DNA of 12,955 bases from Microcaldota archaeon (GTDB lineage Archaea > Micrarchaeota > Micrarchaeia > Norongarragalinales > UBA8480). Of this stretch, positions 11,594 through 12,955 are shown one piece after another (the first letter of the stretch is position 1; each line of letters begins with the position of its first letter). The position numbers and the translations under genes were made by a program. The stretch spans positions 1 to 12,955 of the forward strand of contig JAHFHN010000007.1 in assembly GCA_023246885.1 (NCBI GenBank), read 5' to 3'. Under the pieces are notes generated by a model. That model was not told the DNA's origin. It made no database searches and saw only the letters and a list, made by a program, of their open reading frames with translations.

Positions 11594-12697
11594 ATGGAAG
11601 ATCTTATTTCTGAAGCGTTAAAAAGTTCAAAAAGCGGTTCTGGTAATAGCCAAAAATCTAAAACTCTAGACGAAGGGTTCTTGTCCCCAAAAATTATGGT
11701 AGTTGGCACTGGTGGCGGTGGATGCAATTCAATCAACCGATTAGCACGCGCAGGCATCAAGGGCGCTGAACTAGTTGCAATTAACACTGACAAATTACAC
11801 TTAACCACTATCGCTGAAAGCGTTAAAAAAGTGCTAATTGGCGCAAGTATCACTCGCGGATTGGGTGCTGGCGGTTACCCTGAAATAGGAATGAAAGCAG
11901 CTGATGTTTCACGCGAAGCACTTGAAAAAATCTTCAGTGGAGCTGACTTAGTTTTCTTAACTTGTGGAATGGGTGGAGGAACCGGAACTGGCAGCGCGCC
12001 AGTTATTGCAGAAGTATGCAAGAAGTCAGGCGCAATTGTAATTTCAATTGTCACTTATCCATTTGCATTAGAACGCGCTCGCCTAGAAAAAGCAGACCAG
12101 GGTTTAGAGGCACTTAAACGACAAGCTGACACGATTATAGTCATTGACAATAACCGACTAGTGCAAATTGTACCTAATTTGCCAATTGACCAAGCGTTCA
12201 ACGTAGCTGATGAAATCATCGCACGTGCAGTGCGGGGCATTACTGAGACTATTACTACTCCTTCGCTTGTTAACCTCGACTTTGCTGACGTGAAGGCAGT
12301 TATGAGCAATGGTGGCGTTTCAATGATCGCAGTTGGCGAAGCAAAAGGACCTAACCGCGCTAAAGACGTTGTTAAAAACACTTTGAGCCACGCTTTGCTT
12401 GACGTTGACTATGCTGGCGCAACTGGAGTATTGCTACATATAACTGGCGGGCCAGATATGACGCTTGGTGAATGTAATTCAATTGGAGAAGCATTAACTG
12501 AACAAGTTGATACAAATGCTTCAGTTATTTGGGGCGCGCGTATCACGCCTGACTTCGATGGTAAAATTGAAGCAATTGCGATTTTCACTGGCATTAAAAG
12601 TCCGTACGTGCTAGGCAAAAGCGTTCGCCAATCTTCAACGGATTCATTCTCTTCAAAGAGCAACGTTGCTGGCGTAAGCGACATTGAATTCCTCTGA
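11594..12697 (+). CDS. ftsZ: cell division protein FtsZ
   Basis: FtsZ is a tubulin-like GTPase forming the division ring. From ATG 11594 it has 367 residues. A polar N-terminal extension of about 30 residues precedes the nucleotide-binding [13 protein letters not shown]. The tubulin signature GGGTGTG is at about 127-133, VIDNNRL at about 184-190, and the T7 loop [11 protein letters not shown] at about 227-237 supplies the catalytic Asp. The ITGGPDMTL block of the C-terminal domain follows. DNNRL...VPNLPI and GITETIT resemble the FtsZ1 group of archaea more than FtsZ2. A flexible tail (Ser/Lys-rich) ends in SDIEFL, similar in place to the conserved C-terminal peptide that binds partners. In many euryarchaea secE and nusG follow ftsZ, but here the next gene does not look like secE. 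A T-rich tract follows. Confidence 0.96.
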   Translation: MEDLISEALKSSKSGSGNSQKSKTLDEGFLSPKIMVVGTGGGGCNSINRLARAGIKGAELVAINTDKLHLTTIAESVKKVLIGASITRGLGAGGYPEIGMKAADVSREALEKIFSGADLVFLTCGMGGGTGTGSAPVIAEVCKKSGAIVISIVTYPFALERARLEKADQGLEALKRQADTIIVIDNNRLVQIVPNLPIDQAFNVADEIIARAVRGITETITTPSLVNLDFADVKAVMSNGGVSMIAVGEAKGPNRAKDVVKNTLSHALLDVDYAGATGVLLHITGGPDMTLGECNSIGEALTEQVDTNASVIWGARITPDFDGKIEAIAIFTGIKSPYVLGKSVRQSSTDSFSSKSNVAGVSDIEFL

Positions 12698-12712
12698 AGT
12701 TAATCGCCAATT

Positions 12713-12832
12713 CTTTTATTTTTCTTTTCTATTTTTTCTATTTTTTCTTTAACTTTTTTAGTTTTTATTTTTCTTTTTTTCTTTAACTTTTTCTAGTTTT
12801 TATTCTTCCTTTTTTTAGTTTTTTTCCCTTTA
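12713..12832 (+). terminator. T-rich, partly repeated tract after ftsZ
   Basis: About 120 bases are almost pure pyrimidine/T with scattered A. Two imperfect copies of a ~35-base unit occur, each with TTTCTTTAACTTTTT, then TAGTTTTTATT (about 12746-12778 and 12776-12812). Multiple T-runs are effective intrinsic terminators in archaea. The repeat suggests local slippage or duplication. No ORF of note reads through it. Confidence 0.55.
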
Positions 12833-12840
12833 GTCAAAGC

Positions 12841-12848
12841 ATTTAAAT
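12841..12848 (+). promoter_or_regulatory. TATA-like box for the gene at the right edge
   Basis: ATTTAAAT lies about 28 bases upstream of ATG 12873, consistent with a leaderless transcript beginning after the ftsZ terminator. Confidence 0.5.
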
Positions 12849-12872
12849 TAGCCTTTATTGTAATGTTTGGCA

Positions 12873-12955
12873 ATGGGGATAAGGGCGGAGTTACTTAGGT
12901 TCTACTTTGAAATTGAATCTAAGTACTATGAGTTATGTGATACATTAGACGAAAA
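12873..12955 (+). CDS. partial CDS, N-terminus only
   Basis: ATG 12873 opens a frame that stays open for 27 codons to the window edge. The visible part (MGIRAELLRFYFEIESKYYEL and following) is a probable amphipathic helix rich in Glu, Tyr and Leu. I do not recognise it, and it does not resemble SecE, which follows ftsZ in many archaea. Promoter spacing supports the start. An ATG at 12863 in another frame stops after 11 codons. Confidence 0.5.
   Translation, partial: MGIRAELLRFYFEIESKYYELCDTLDE

Noticed and set aside
12055..12381. 108-codon minus-strand frame opposite ftsZ
   Set aside because: Antisense shadow of the conserved GTPase core; no supporting signals.
12713..12832. T-rich repeats as a CRISPR array
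   Set aside because: Units are low-complexity, only two copies, with no unique spacers between constant repeats and no cas genes nearby.
12863..12898. ATG at 12863 as the start of the right-edge gene
   Set aside because: The frame stops after 11 codons; the ATG at 12873 in another frame stays open to the edge.
1..12955. Insertion sequence, integrase, toxin-antitoxin or phage-defence system
   Set aside because: No transposase, integrase, nuclease pair or terminal inverted repeats were seen; the genes are housekeeping and envelope types.

Overview
The window reads as a piece of an AT-rich archaeal chromosome. The evidence is an archaeal-type SRP RNA closed by pairing of its 5' and 3' ends, a tRNA gene with bulge-helix-bulge introns, TATA-like boxes about 26 bases upstream of start codons (many apparently leaderless), GGTGA-type ribosome binding sites, a Bat-like HTH regulator and an archaeal FtsZ. 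A small DPANN-type genome (for example Micrarchaeota or Diapherotrites) is my guess from gene style, short spacers and tRNA introns. It is an inference, not a measurement.

Layout. 1-1088: a 43-aa ORF, a minus-strand RCK (TrkA-N) membrane protein whose pore has no recognisable potassium filter, and a 28-aa very basic peptide abutting the next gene. 1089-3514: a folylpolyglutamate synthase (folC) converging on a minus-strand pair made of a winged-helix regulator and a SAM methyltransferase. 3581-4798: an NADP-type isocitrate dehydrogenase. 4863-5115: a tRNA-Ser(GCU) gene which I reconstruct as four exons and three introns, one of them in the T-loop, with an 8-nt exon carrying the anticodon. 5163-7507 (minus): a small ORF, a Bat-like HTH regulator and a protein with a PEP-utilising phosphohistidine domain but no recognisable ATP-grasp or PEP-binding domain. 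7553-8305 (plus): an FKBP-type prolyl isomerase lipoprotein and a DUF167 protein. 8346-10082 (minus): two tandem membrane-anchored Lon-type (S16) proteases without ATPase domains, followed by a 54-aa two-helix membrane protein. 10203-10427: a small acidic lipoprotein. 10493-10768 (minus): the SRP RNA. 10817-11479 (minus): an isochorismatase-family cysteine hydrolase. 11594-12697: ftsZ, followed by a repeated T-rich tract and the start of another gene cut by the window edge.

The genes do not form one pathway. There are housekeeping genes (SRP RNA, tRNA, ftsZ, folC, icd) and an envelope cluster at about 7.5-10.4 kb (lipoproteins, a prolyl isomerase, two anchored proteases, a small membrane protein) that could act in quality control of secreted or membrane proteins. 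The most unusual element is the three-intron tRNA-Ser gene.
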